This document shows, in pieces, positions 35,145 through 43,247 of a DNA stretch of 64,000 bases. The stretch covers positions 84,056-148,055 of the forward strand of contig JBIQKZ010000010.1 of the NCBI GenBank assembly GCA_044464765.1, written 5' to 3'. The position numbers and the translations under genes were made by a program. Origin of the DNA: JBIQKZ01 sp044464765 (GTDB taxonomy: Bacteria; Pseudomonadota; Gammaproteobacteria; Burkholderiales; Burkholderiaceae_B). The notes under the pieces were generated by a model. That model had not been told where the DNA came from and did not search any database. It worked only from the letters and a program-made list of their open reading frames with translations. The stretch's first letter is position 1. Every line of letters begins with the position of its first letter.

Positions 35145-35258
35145 GTTTCTATTTAAAAATGTAGATATACTTTTTCGTTATTCAGTTGACTGACCCTGCA
35201 ATGGGGTGTGAAGGCTGTGTCTTTTTATCCTTAAAACTTCCCTTTCAAGAGCCCATTT

Positions 35259-37421
35259 ATGCCCAATCGCCCTTTGCGTCATCCTCCTTTTCTAATGCAC
35301 CGCTTGACCATTGCCAGTCTCTTGGCGTTCTCAGGCGGCGCCATCGCGCAAACGGCGGCACCCACTACGTTGTTGCCCGCCGTGACGGTTAAAGGCGATC
35401 AGAGCCTGGGCGAATTGCCGCCCCCCTATGCGGGCGGCAAGGTGGCGCAGGGTGGAAGCCTCGGTTTGCTTGGAACCCAAAATGTTCTGGATACGCCGTT
35501 CAGCACCGTCAACTACACGTCGGCCATGATCGAAGACATACAGGCACAGACATTGGCCGATCTCATAACCACCGACGCCTCGGTGCGCACCACAACCTCC
35601 ACGGGCGGGTTCGGAGAAGATTTCCAGATCCGGGGCTTTAACGTCAGTTCGGGCGACGTGGGGTTGAATGGGTTGTATGGCCTGTTGAATGCCAATCGCA
35701 TCCCTTTGGAAATGGTGGAGCGTGTCGAGTTGCTGAAGGGCCCAGGTACGCTCATGCGAGGGATTCCGCCTAATGGCGGAATTGGCGGAAGCGTCAATGT
35801 AGTGACCAAGCGGGCTGGCGATACGCCGCTTACACGCGTTACCACGACGTACACCAGCCAGGCGAACGTAGGCGCCCATGTCGATATCGGACGGCGCTTT
35901 GGGAAAGATGGCGCATGGGGCGCGCGGTTCAATGGTGTATTGCGCGGCGGAGAAGCGTCTATCCGTGACGGGAAGCAGAATCTTGGCCTGGGCGCGCTTG
36001 CGCTGGACTATCGCGGAGAGCGTCTGCGCTGGACGCTGGATGCCATTTACCAGGACGAGAAAATTGATGACTTTCGTTCGCAGATCAGCTTCCAGCCAGG
36101 GGAAATACCGGCGGCTCCCGATGGGCGTATTGCGTTCTATCCGGGCACCGAGCTTACGCAGCGCGACTCGACGATTGCCTCGCGCCTTGAGTATGACCTG
36201 ACTGATTTCCTGACGGCCCATGTCGCCGTGGGTTATCGGGACAACACCATCAAGCAGGTGTTCCCACTTTCTGTGAATCCCGTCACTGGCCGACGCGAAG
36301 GCGTGGATTCGCAAGGAAATTTTGGCGTCATGAACTCGTATTATGATTCCTATTCGAAAACCACCAGCGGCGATATCGGGTTGCAGGCGCGCTTCAACAC
36401 AGGCGGCGTAGGCCACACTCTTAGTTTGGTGGCCACTCGCTTGAGCCAGGAAGCGGGCAATGGCTACTCGCCGGGTACGGCGATTGCAACATCCAATATT
36501 TACAATCCCTCGCCGCTGCCACCTAATGCGGCGGTGCGTGTAGGGATGGAAAAGGCGTCTGAAACTACGTTGGACAGCATTGCGATTGCCGATACCTTGT
36601 CCTTTGCGGACGACCGGGTCTTGCTTACGCTAGGAGCGCGTAAGCAAACGGTGGATGTCGACAGCTTCAGCACGGCCACCGGCGACAAGATCGGAGGCTA
36701 CAAAGCCGATGCGATTTCTCCCGCCGTGGGGCTGGTGGTCAAGCCGCTGAGCAATGTGGCCGTGTATGGAAACTTCACCGAAGGCCTGACACGCGGTACC
36801 GTCGTTGGCGCTACGTATGCAAATCGGGGCGACGTGTTGGCTCCGTACAAATCCAAGCAGTATGAAGCAGGGGTCAAGGTGGACTGGGGCAGTGTGACGA
36901 CCACTGCGGCCGTCTACCAGTTGGCGCGGCCAGCAGGTCAGGCGGATGCCAATAATGTCTACGGCTACAACGGTGAACAGCGTAATCGCGGGCTGGAATT
37001 GTCGGCTTATGGAGAGTTGCAGCCTGGCTTGCGCTTGATGGCTAGCGCCGCGTTTGTCCAGGCCAAGCTGACCAAGACCGCGGGCGGCGTGAATGAAGGC
37101 AATACTGCAGCGGGTGTGCCCAAGAACATAGTCAACGTTGGACTGGATTGGGATACGCCTTGGGTGGACGGCCTGAGCCTGAACGGACGGGTCTCCTACG
37201 TTTCGTCCTCGTATGTCGATGATGCCAACGAATACAGCTTGCCGGCCGTCACCACGCTTGGCGTGGGTGCGCGCTATAGCACGACCGTGGCCGGGAAATC
37301 GGTGGTGTTTCGTGCCAACGTCGACAACCTGACTGACAAAAAATATTGGCTTGCAAGCGGCAGCTTTGCGACCAATGCGGCAGGGCGCACCTTCATGTTG
37401 TCTGCTTCTGTCGATTTCTAA
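35259..37421 (+). CDS. TonB-dependent siderophore receptor
   Basis: This 720-residue outer-membrane receptor has a signal peptide ending near GGAIAQ. A TonB-box-like start to the mature chain (LLPAVTVKGD) is followed by the plug domain (about 60-200: LADLITTDASVRTTTSTGGF, DFQIRGFNVSSG, VERVELLKGPGTLMRG) and a 22-strand barrel ending in Phe (FMLSASVDF). The VELLKGP and GGSVNVVTKR motifs mark the siderophore-receptor subfamily, nearest hydroxamate (ferrichrome/coprogen) types. It heads a group with the DUF3649-PepSY and DUF3325 genes. Confidence 0.93.
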   Translation: MPNRPLRHPPFLMHRLTIASLLAFSGGAIAQTAAPTTLLPAVTVKGDQSLGELPPPYAGGKVAQGGSLGLLGTQNVLDTPFSTVNYTSAMIEDIQAQTLADLITTDASVRTTTSTGGFGEDFQIRGFNVSSGDVGLNGLYGLLNANRIPLEMVERVELLKGPGTLMRGIPPNGGIGGSVNVVTKRAGDTPLTRVTTTYTSQANVGAHVDIGRRFGKDGAWGARFNGVLRGGEASIRDGKQNLGLGALALDYRGERLRWTLDAIYQDEKIDDFRSQISFQPGEIPAAPDGRIAFYPGTELTQRDSTIASRLEYDLTDFLTAHVAVGYRDNTIKQVFPLSVNPVTGRREGVDSQGNFGVMNSYYDSYSKTTSGDIGLQARFNTGGVGHTLSLVATRLSQEAGNGYSPGTAIATSNIYNPSPLPPNAAVRVGMEKASETTLDSIAIADTLSFADDRVLLTLGARKQTVDVDSFSTATGDKIGGYKADAISPAVGLVVKPLSNVAVYGNFTEGLTRGTVVGATYANRGDVLAPYKSKQYEAGVKVDWGSVTTTAAVYQLARPAGQADANNVYGYNGEQRNRGLELSAYGELQPGLRLMASAAFVQAKLTKTAGGVNEGNTAAGVPKNIVNVGLDWDTPWVDGLSLNGRVSYVSSSYVDDANEYSLPAVTTLGVGARYSTTVAGKSVVFRANVDNLTDKKYWLASGSFATNAAGRTFMLSASVDF

Positions 37422-37430
37422 AAAGGGCAG

Positions 37431-39233
37431 GTGGGGCGTCAGTTGAAGTTGTCTTTGCGTAAGGTGCGCCAAGCCGCGCCTCTAGTTTCGCGCATCCTGG
37501 CCGCACTGTTCGGCGGCTATGCGTTGGCGGCCTTGGCCAGCGTTGTCGCGCTGGTCTTGCCCATCAGTAAACTCCAGGCCGTGCTTACGGGAATGCTGGC
37601 CAGCTTTGTGGTTTACGCGGTCGTGGTCATTTGGGTGTTCGCGGCGCGCAGCAACGCTTCTGGCTTGCGTCAGAGCATGTCCAGCTTGCATACCTGGGTG
37701 GGATTGATGCTTGGTTGGGTGCTCTACGCCATGTTCCTGACGGGCACGGTCTCGTATTTCAAAGATGAGCTTTCGCAATGGATGCGGCCAGAGCTTGCGC
37801 ATCAGGTACACGTGGTTGATCCGGCGCTGACGGTTCAACGAGTCGCTGACGAGATCAAATCCATCGCTCCTGAAAGCACGCAATGGAGCGTGCGTTTGCC
37901 CGGCGAACGCAGCAATAGCGTGTATGCGTTCTGGCGTACCCCTGATGGCGCTCGCCGGGGCTTTGCAGAAGGACAGTTCGATCCGGAAAGCGGGAAACGC
38001 ATTAGCGCGCGGGAAACCATGGGGGGCGATTTCTTCTACCGTTTCCATTTCCAGTTTCACTATATCCCTGTGGTATGGGGGCGATGGTTGGCGGGCCTGG
38101 CCGCCATGTTCATGCTTGTCGCCATTCTTAGCGGCATCATTACCCATAAGAAAATCTTCGTCGACTTCTTTACCTTTCGACCACGTAAAGGGCAGCGCTC
38201 CTGGCTGGACGCTCACAATGCGTTGTCGGTTTTCGGCCTGCCATTCCACCTTATGATCACGTACACCGGCCTCGTGACACTGATGGCGTTGTATATGCCC
38301 TGGGGGCAGCAGCTTGCAATCAAGACTCCCGCAGAGCGGCAGCAGCTTAGCGCTGAACTCAGCTCCTTCCTGCGGTCCGGGAAAGCCAGCGGGCAGCCCC
38401 AGGCTTTAGCGTCTGTCGAAGACATGGTGCAGCAGGCTCAGGCACGATGGGGGCAGGGAAATATTGGTAATGTTTCTGTAGTGAATCCGGGCGATGCAGC
38501 TTCGCGGGTAAGCATTTCGCGTGGCGAATCGGGGCGCGTTTCCATGAGTCCGCAATACATGTTGTTTGAGGGCAGCACGGGCAAATTACTTGAAACCCAC
38601 GAGCAGGTGGGCGCGGCGGCCGAGACGCGAGGCGTGCTTTATGCCCTGCATTTAGGGCGATTCAGCGATACGGTGTTGCGTTGGCTTTACTTTCTGGTAA
38701 GCCTGGCCGGCACCGCCATGGTGGGTACCGGTTTAGTGTTGTGGACGGTCAAGCGGCGGCAGAAATTGTCGGATTCGCAGAAGCCTTCCTTGGGGCTGCG
38801 CCTGGTGGAGCGGCTGAACATTGCGGGTATTGCGGGCCTGTCGGTGGCTATGACTTCTTTCTTATGGGCTAACCGGATTCTGCCGTACGATTGGCCCGCA
38901 CGAGCCGCTGGTGAAATCCAGGTGTTTTTCATCGTGTGGGCGTTGTCGCTCGTACACGCCGTGTTGCGCCCGGCCAAAACGGCATGGCTTGAACAACTAT
39001 GGGCGGCAGCGGCTTTATTGGCGCTGTTGCCCATCGTGAATGCTTTGACGACGTCGCGCTCCTTGTGGCAGAGCGTGATCGCGGGCGATTGGGTTTATGC
39101 CGGGGTGGATCTGACGTGCTGGGCCTTGGCCGCGCTGCATGGGTTGCTGGCCTGGCGTCTGGCCCGAAAGCTGCAGGTTCGGCCCAGGCACGCGAACACA
39201 GCACCGGCCGCCTCAGCGGTGGATGCCGCATGA
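37431..39233 (+). CDS. DUF3649-PepSY fusion, inner-membrane iron-uptake protein
   Basis: This 600-residue protein begins with a DUF3649-like two-helix unit (about residues 20-75: ILAALFGGYALAALASVVAL, then SFVVYAVVVIWVFAARS). It continues into a PepSY_TM protein (about 80-590: SSLHTWVGLMLGWVLYAMFL, HFQFHYIPVVWGRWLAGLAA, DAHNALSVFGLPFHLMITY, LHLGRFSDTVLRWLYFLVSL). In many pseudomonads and relatives these are separate neighbouring genes, so this is a fusion. Histidines in the helices could bind heme for ferric-siderophore reduction. It starts at GTG 37431, 9 bases after the receptor stop. Its end overlaps DUF3325 by ATGA. Confidence 0.85.
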   Translation: MGRQLKLSLRKVRQAAPLVSRILAALFGGYALAALASVVALVLPISKLQAVLTGMLASFVVYAVVVIWVFAARSNASGLRQSMSSLHTWVGLMLGWVLYAMFLTGTVSYFKDELSQWMRPELAHQVHVVDPALTVQRVADEIKSIAPESTQWSVRLPGERSNSVYAFWRTPDGARRGFAEGQFDPESGKRISARETMGGDFFYRFHFQFHYIPVVWGRWLAGLAAMFMLVAILSGIITHKKIFVDFFTFRPRKGQRSWLDAHNALSVFGLPFHLMITYTGLVTLMALYMPWGQQLAIKTPAERQQLSAELSSFLRSGKASGQPQALASVEDMVQQAQARWGQGNIGNVSVVNPGDAASRVSISRGESGRVSMSPQYMLFEGSTGKLLETHEQVGAAAETRGVLYALHLGRFSDTVLRWLYFLVSLAGTAMVGTGLVLWTVKRRQKLSDSQKPSLGLRLVERLNIAGIAGLSVAMTSFLWANRILPYDWPARAAGEIQVFFIVWALSLVHAVLRPAKTAWLEQLWAAAALLALLPIVNALTTSRSLWQSVIAGDWVYAGVDLTCWALAALHGLLAWRLARKLQVRPRHANTAPAASAVDAA

Positions 39234-39499
39234 ACCATCTTTTACCGTTGCTTTCGTGCCTGGCCGGCTTTACTGCGCTAGCCTGCGCCATGGACCGTCA
39301 GCAGGAAGAACTGTTCGGAAGGGCTTTGTCCGCCGCCATCACGCTTGGCCTCAGGCTGTTGGGCGCTGGCCTGCTGCTACTGGCTTTGGCTGTTGCTGTG
39401 ACTGGGCAAGGGTGGGGGTTGGGGCTTGTTCTGTACAGCGGCTACACCAGTTTGGCTGCCGGTCTGGTTTATCTGGCGATAAATCGAATCGTGTTGTAG
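39230..39499 (+). CDS. DUF3325 family small membrane protein
   Basis: This 89-residue protein has three hydrophobic helices (MNHLLPLLSCLAGFTALAC, LGLRLLGAGLLLLALAVAVT, GLVLYSGYTSLAAGLVYLAI). The CAMDRQQEELFGR stretch after the first helix is typical of DUF3325, which occurs beside PepSY and DUF3649 genes in siderophore loci. The function is unknown; a chaperone or accessory role to the PepSY reductase is a guess from context. ATG 39230 overlaps the preceding stop (ATGA), so it is translationally coupled. Confidence 0.85.
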   Translation: MNHLLPLLSCLAGFTALACAMDRQQEELFGRALSAAITLGLRLLGAGLLLLALAVAVTGQGWGLGLVLYSGYTSLAAGLVYLAINRIVL

Positions 39500-39507
39500 A
39501 CACGGTT

Positions 39508-39643
39508 TGTAAAAAGCGGCTCTATAAAAGACGGTTCGGCAAAAGACCGTCCTGTAAAAGATGATTTCTGCAAAGGGCAGTTCTGTAAAAGGCGGTTTTG
39601 CAAAGGACGGTTCTGCAAAGGACGATGCTGCAAAGAAAAAGGC
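39508..39643. repeat. Tandem array of a 15-bp unit, about nine copies
   Basis: Units resemble tgcaaaggacggttc. Starts are at 39508, 39523, 39538, 39553, 39569, 39584, 39599, 39614 and 39629. The fourth unit has 16 bases. Copies diverge but keep a core tg(c/t)aaaag. Because the period is five codons, every frame shows pentapeptide periodicity (minus strand LQNRPLQNRLLQNCP). It begins 9 bases after the DUF3325 stop and ends 50 bases before the allE stop. Confidence 0.85.
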
Positions 39644-39692
39644 AGCCGTGGCCTTGGAGGCCCGGCCGCCCTAGGGTACCGATACAGTCGCC

Positions 39693-40529
39693 CTAGCGGG
39701 GATTGCTTAACAACAGGCTTGCATGGCGGTTTACATCTTTGTAAAGTAGGTAGCGGAATCGCCCTGGGCCGCCGGCATAGCAGGCTTGGGGGCAAAACGC
39801 ACGTAGCCACATGAAATCGCCGGCCTCTACTTCGACCCAATCCTGATTCAGGCGATATACGGCTTTGCCTTCCAGCACATACAGGCCATGTTCCATGACG
39901 TGGGTTTCGGCAAATGGAATAATGCCGCCGGGTTCAAAGGTAACGATGTTGACATGCATGTCGTGCCGCATGTCGCTCATGTCGACAAACCGTGTAGTCG
40001 ACCAGCAGCCGTTGGTGCCCGGCATTTCTCCCGGAGTGATGTCCTGCTCGTTCGTGACGAAGGCGTCGGGCAGTGGAACACCTTCCACCGCTTGATAGTG
40101 CTTGCGAATCCAGTGGAATCGGGCCGCCTCGCTGCTGGTGTTGCGCAAGCTCCAGTCCAGACCGGGGGGAATGAAGGCGTAGCCGCCTGGCTTGAGCGTG
40201 TGCGTGGTGCCCAGCATGGTTAACTTGAGTTCGCCTTCGACGACGAAAAGCACGGCCTCCGCATTTGGGTCCTGCTCGGGCTTGTCGCTGCCGCCTTCGG
40301 GGCTGACCTCGACAATGTACTGCGAAAAGGTTTCGGCAAAGCCGGATAAAGGACGCGCCAGAACCCAAAGGCGTGTTTTTTCCCAAAAGGGCAGGTGGCT
40401 GGTCACGATGTCACGCATCACGCCCTTGGGAATCACGGCGTAAGCCTCGGTGAACATGGCCCGATCCGTCAGCATATCGGTTTGCGGTGGATGCCCGCCG
40501 TGCGGTGCGTAATAGCTAGGTTGTGTCAT
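39693..40529 (-). CDS. allE: (S)-ureidoglycine aminohydrolase
   Basis: This 278-residue bicupin converts (S)-ureidoglycine to (S)-ureidoglycolate and ammonia in allantoin breakdown. The N-terminal part (TDRAMFTEAYAVIPKGVMRD) and the Mn-site residues of the second cupin are visible: the E-T-H-V-M-E-H cluster in FAETHVMEHGLYVLEG and the Gln in AFCPQACYAGG. The length matches E. coli AllE (YlbA, 261) with a slightly longer N-terminus. No other allantoin gene is adjacent. The promoter side carries a cluster of related half-sites and a CCACG microsatellite. Confidence 0.92.
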   Translation of the reverse strand: MTQPSYYAPHGGHPPQTDMLTDRAMFTEAYAVIPKGVMRDIVTSHLPFWEKTRLWVLARPLSGFAETFSQYIVEVSPEGGSDKPEQDPNAEAVLFVVEGELKLTMLGTTHTLKPGGYAFIPPGLDWSLRNTSSEAARFHWIRKHYQAVEGVPLPDAFVTNEQDITPGEMPGTNGCWSTTRFVDMSDMRHDMHVNIVTFEPGGIIPFAETHVMEHGLYVLEGKAVYRLNQDWVEVEAGDFMWLRAFCPQACYAGGPGRFRYLLYKDVNRHASLLLSNPR

Positions 40530-40579
40530 GGAGCCTCTTGTCGATGAATAAAGATGTCGCGATGAAGATCACCGCATAC

Positions 40580-40645
40580 GATATCGGACAATTATGATAC
40601 CGACAAATTAATTATTATGATTGATTGTTTTATTTGTCGGATACT
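40580..40645 (-). promoter_or_regulatory. Cluster of repeated half-sites upstream of allE
   Basis: Three related words occur: atttgtcggtatc-like on the minus strand (40596-40608), atttgtcggatac on the plus strand (40632-40644), and aattgtccgatatc-like on the minus strand (40580-40593). The first two form a perfect 9-base inverted repeat (ccgacaaat 40600-40608, atttgtcgg 40632-40640). This looks like an operator for a dimeric repressor controlling allE. Confidence 0.5.
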
Positions 40646-40648
40646 TGG

Positions 40649-40678
40649 CCACGCCACGCCACGCCACGCCACGCCACG
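40649..40678. repeat. Pentanucleotide microsatellite (CCACG)x6
   Basis: There are six perfect copies of ccacg. They lie 120 bases upstream of the allE start and 80 bases downstream of the hydrolase stop, between the two genes on the minus strand. Five-base units can change length by slippage. Confidence 0.9.
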
Positions 40679-40757
40679 CGCCAGCAGCGCGGCGCGGCGC
40701 GAAATATCAGCGCACCGATAGCGGCAGCGGTCAGGCGTGGATGAAAGCCAGGAGCGC

Positions 40758-41558
40758 TTATGCGCCGGACACACACCGCATAATCTGTTCCTCGTAAGCC
40801 TTTGGATTCAATAGATGGGGATAATGTCCGCCGTGCGGCAGCGATACGTGGTGCGCATCGGGATAGCGTTCGCGCAGGCGGGATCGTGCCGCCGCGGGAA
40901 TCAGCGGGTCGTCGTCGCAGTCCAGAATCGTGATGGACGATGGGTTCAGGGAAAGTGGCGGGCATGCTTTCGATTGCACGACGCCTAGGAACCTTGCGTG
41001 CAGGTTGTCCGGGCTTTGACGACGCGCCAGCATGGTTTCCTGAAGTTGCTGAAGGTCGGATGCGGGCGCGCTGCGTACGCGCCCCAGCCATTCGGCATGC
41101 AGCGCGGCGCTGTCGATGCTTTCAACATAGGCGCGGTTGAATAGTGGATTGTCGGCAAGGTCGCTGCCATCGGTGAAGCCATTGCCGATCACTAGCGATT
41201 GAACTTGCGCTGGATAGTGCAGGGCGAAGAACTGGATCCAGTAGGCGGCGAAAGAGCTGCCCACAATGGTCGCGCGGTCAAGCTGCAAGTGCTGCATGAC
41301 CTGGGCCAGCCCCCGGGCCAACGCCACTGGATCGGAGATAGCCGGATACGTCATTGCGATAAGGCGAACACGTTCGCCCAAGGCCTGAAGCGTTGCCACG
41401 AACATGGCGCCATCGCCTACTGATCCGGGCAGCAGGATCGCGGCGGGGCCGTTCGAGGCGGTGTCCAGCCATCGCCATTCATGGCCGTCCACTTCCAGGG
41501 TGTTCCAGGAGTAGCGCGATTCCAGCTGCGCGAGCGCGTCGAGAAATGTAGTGCTCAT
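40758..41558 (-). CDS. Alpha/beta hydrolase
   Basis: This 266-residue alpha/beta-hydrolase-fold protein has its nucleophile elbow at IVGSSFAAYW (GxSxx, about residue 100). The likely acid is in CDDDPLIPAAAR and the histidine in LPHGGHYPHLLNP near the C-terminus. The oxyanion region is ILLPGSVGDGAMF. The chain resembles maspardin-like or ester hydrolases of unknown substrate. It follows the cupin gene with its start overlapping the cupin stop (TGATG), so the two are translationally coupled. Together they are divergent from a LysR regulator. Confidence 0.82.
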   Translation of the reverse strand: MSTTFLDALAQLESRYSWNTLEVDGHEWRWLDTASNGPAAILLPGSVGDGAMFVATLQALGERVRLIAMTYPAISDPVALARGLAQVMQHLQLDRATIVGSSFAAYWIQFFALHYPAQVQSLVIGNGFTDGSDLADNPLFNRAYVESIDSAALHAEWLGRVRSAPASDLQQLQETMLARRQSPDNLHARFLGVVQSKACPPLSLNPSSITILDCDDDPLIPAAARSRLRERYPDAHHVSLPHGGHYPHLLNPKAYEEQIMRCVSGA

Positions 41559-42118
41559 CAGGATGCATCCGCCGCAACGTAGCCCTTGGCTTTAAGCTCG
41601 TTCATGGATTCGGCCGAGAACTCTGCCTTTGGGCCGTTGCCGCTGACAACAACCAGAAGCCAGTGGGTTGAGTCGGGCTCTTCATGCGTAATGTTCTCGA
41701 ACCGTCGATTGACGCCTGGCGGGAATGAGATCGTGTCGCGTGGACCTAGCTCGAATGACTCGACATGCCCGTCGACTTCCCAGGAACAGCGCCAGCGGCC
41801 GGAAAACGGCATGAAGGTTTCGTTGGTGTCGTGGTTGTGCATCATGGGCCCTTTGCCCGGGGCGGCCTCGACAAACCCCATATTGAAGCCTTCGTTGATC
41901 TTGATGGCGGCGTTCTGGGCGGCCAGGTCGCCCAGGGGCGAGGTTACGGCAGTGGCTTCAGACTTGGGCGGCTGGAAACCAATAACGTTATAAAGCGTGC
42001 GTTTCGCACTGGGGTAGTCGCTGTCGGGCAACCCGCCATCGAAACCCTTAAGTTCGCTGAACAAGGCTACCCGCTTGCGCATTTCTTCGCGGTTGACGTT
42101 GATGACTGGAATGCTCAT
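41558..42118 (-). CDS. Cupin domain-containing protein
   Basis: This 186-residue single-cupin protein has cupin motif 1 intact as MMHNHDTNETFMPFSG (HxHx3Ex6G). Motif 2 reads GPRDTISFPPGVNRRFEN, with Arg in place of the usual third histidine. It may therefore bind metal with fewer ligands or act as a binding or isomerase-type cupin. A role in aromatic or organic-acid catabolism is plausible only from the neighbouring hydrolase and LysR gene. It is the first gene of the cupin-hydrolase pair; the regulatory inverted repeat at 42200-42218 lies upstream. Confidence 0.82.
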   Translation of the reverse strand: MSIPVINVNREEMRKRVALFSELKGFDGGLPDSDYPSAKRTLYNVIGFQPPKSEATAVTSPLGDLAAQNAAIKINEGFNMGFVEAAPGKGPMMHNHDTNETFMPFSGRWRCSWEVDGHVESFELGPRDTISFPPGVNRRFENITHEEPDSTHWLLVVVSGNGPKAEFSAESMNELKAKGYVAADAS

Positions 42119-42199
42119 GGAAGCTCCCCTTGATGGACAGTTGAACAGAAAGCGTTCTAATGATTAAACAGTATGATGGGGCTTGCTACAATTCGCTGA

Positions 42200-42218
42200 A
42201 TCAATAGTCGATATTGAT
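42200..42218. promoter_or_regulatory. LysR-type operator between cupin and lysR genes
   Basis: atcaata (42200-42206), five bases, then tattgat (42212-42218) is a perfect 7-5-7 inverted repeat and contains T-N11-A. It is about midway between the divergent starts (42118 and 42289), where an auto-regulating LysR protein normally binds. Confidence 0.65.
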
Positions 42219-42288
42219 GCCTCGTTGGTGCGTCGCACAACAGCAGGCTCTTTACGATTCCTCGGTTAGTTACTAATGGAGCGGCGCA

Positions 42289-43230
42289 GTGAGTCTTCGG
42301 GATATCGACCTGAACCTGCTCGTGGCGTTTGATGCCTTGATGCGTGAATGCCATGTCACGCGGGCAGCCTATCGAATGGATGTCAGCCAGTCGTCCATGA
42401 GTCTGGCCTTGTCGAAGCTGCGAGTCATGTTCCATGATCCGTTGCTTGTGAAATCGGGCAAGGGGCTGGTGCCCACGGAACGGGCGCGTTTCCTGATGCC
42501 GCAGGTCGAGGACATACTGCGCGGCGTGGATGTCCTGATACACGAGGAGCAACCGTTTGATCCTTCGCAGGCCAGCGCAGTGATCACCATGATCGTCATC
42601 GACTACATCGACTTTGTCGTCGTTCCCCACCTGATGGACGAACTGCAGCGGTCGGCGCCTAATATATCGCTGCGCATTGTGGGCCCAAACCCCAGGCAAC
42701 TCGGCGAGGCCATGAGCAGCGGCGAGATCGACATGGCGCTTACGTATTTTCCAACGCCGCCGGGCAATGTGCGCACTCGGCCGTTATTCAAGGACAGAAT
42801 GGTGGGCATCGCCCGGTCGGGCCATCCGCTGTTCGAGCGACCGCTTTCCCTTGAAGGGTATTGCGATTATGCGCATGTGGCGATCAAGCCCGCTGAAGGC
42901 GCCGAAATGTACAACGCCCTGATCGACGGCGCGCTGGGCAGCGAGGGGCGTCAACGCCGCATTGCCGTGTCCAAGCCAACGTTCATGGGCGTGCCTTTCC
43001 TGATTTCCCAGTCCGACTTGATCTCGACCATACCCGAGCGGATTGCGCAGCGATTCACCGATCTTGCCGCCATCCGAATCTTTGAGCCGCCGCTGAAGCT
43101 CGCTCCCATCAATGTGGTTCTTATGTGGCACGATCGAACCCATAACAACCCCTTGTATCGCTGGCTGCGCGACCTGATCGCCGATGTCTGTTTACACAAG
43201 ATCGGCAAGCCGATGGTCCGGCCGGGCTAG
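42289..43230 (+). CDS. LysR family transcriptional regulator
   Basis: This 313-residue regulator has a winged helix-turn-helix at residues 4-64 (DLNLLVAFDALMRECHVTRA, VSQSSMSLALSKLRVMFHDP, LVPTERA) followed by the periplasmic-binding-like effector domain. It resembles the NodD/PcpR/NahR-like subgroup by its DIDLNLL start. It starts at GTG 42289 with GGAG upstream. It is divergent from the cupin-hydrolase pair and probably regulates it. The TAG stop lies within the ctagtgttctgttt sequence shared with the ftsY end. Confidence 0.92.
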   Translation: MSLRDIDLNLLVAFDALMRECHVTRAAYRMDVSQSSMSLALSKLRVMFHDPLLVKSGKGLVPTERARFLMPQVEDILRGVDVLIHEEQPFDPSQASAVITMIVIDYIDFVVVPHLMDELQRSAPNISLRIVGPNPRQLGEAMSSGEIDMALTYFPTPPGNVRTRPLFKDRMVGIARSGHPLFERPLSLEGYCDYAHVAIKPAEGAEMYNALIDGALGSEGRQRRIAVSKPTFMGVPFLISQSDLISTIPERIAQRFTDLAAIRIFEPPLKLAPINVVLMWHDRTHNNPLYRWLRDLIADVCLHKIGKPMVRPG

Positions 43231-43247
43231 TGTTCTGTTTGGCTAAT
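43227..43247. repeat. Half copy of the ftsY-end element
   Basis: ctagtgttctgtttggctaat differs from 11845-11864 by one substitution and one extra base. It supplies the stop codons of both convergent genes here: TAG of lysR (43228-43230) and TAG of the mdtP-like gene on the minus strand (43243-43245). Confidence 0.5.

Larger units (their letters stand above)
34907..35258. promoter_or_regulatory. AT-rich divergent control region of the iron-uptake genes
   Basis: This 352-base gap is markedly more AT-rich than its neighbours and contains the start regions of the PepSY gene (minus) and TonB receptor (plus). It holds two Fur-box-like sequences (35046-35064 and 35126-35144). No small gene was recognised in it. 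Confidence 0.6.

Noticed and set aside
39469..39840. Pentapeptide-repeat-like protein on the minus strand
   Set aside because: The periodicity comes from the 15-bp DNA array in every frame. The start lies inside allE and the A(D/N)LXX consensus is not met, so it is listed as a DNA repeat only.
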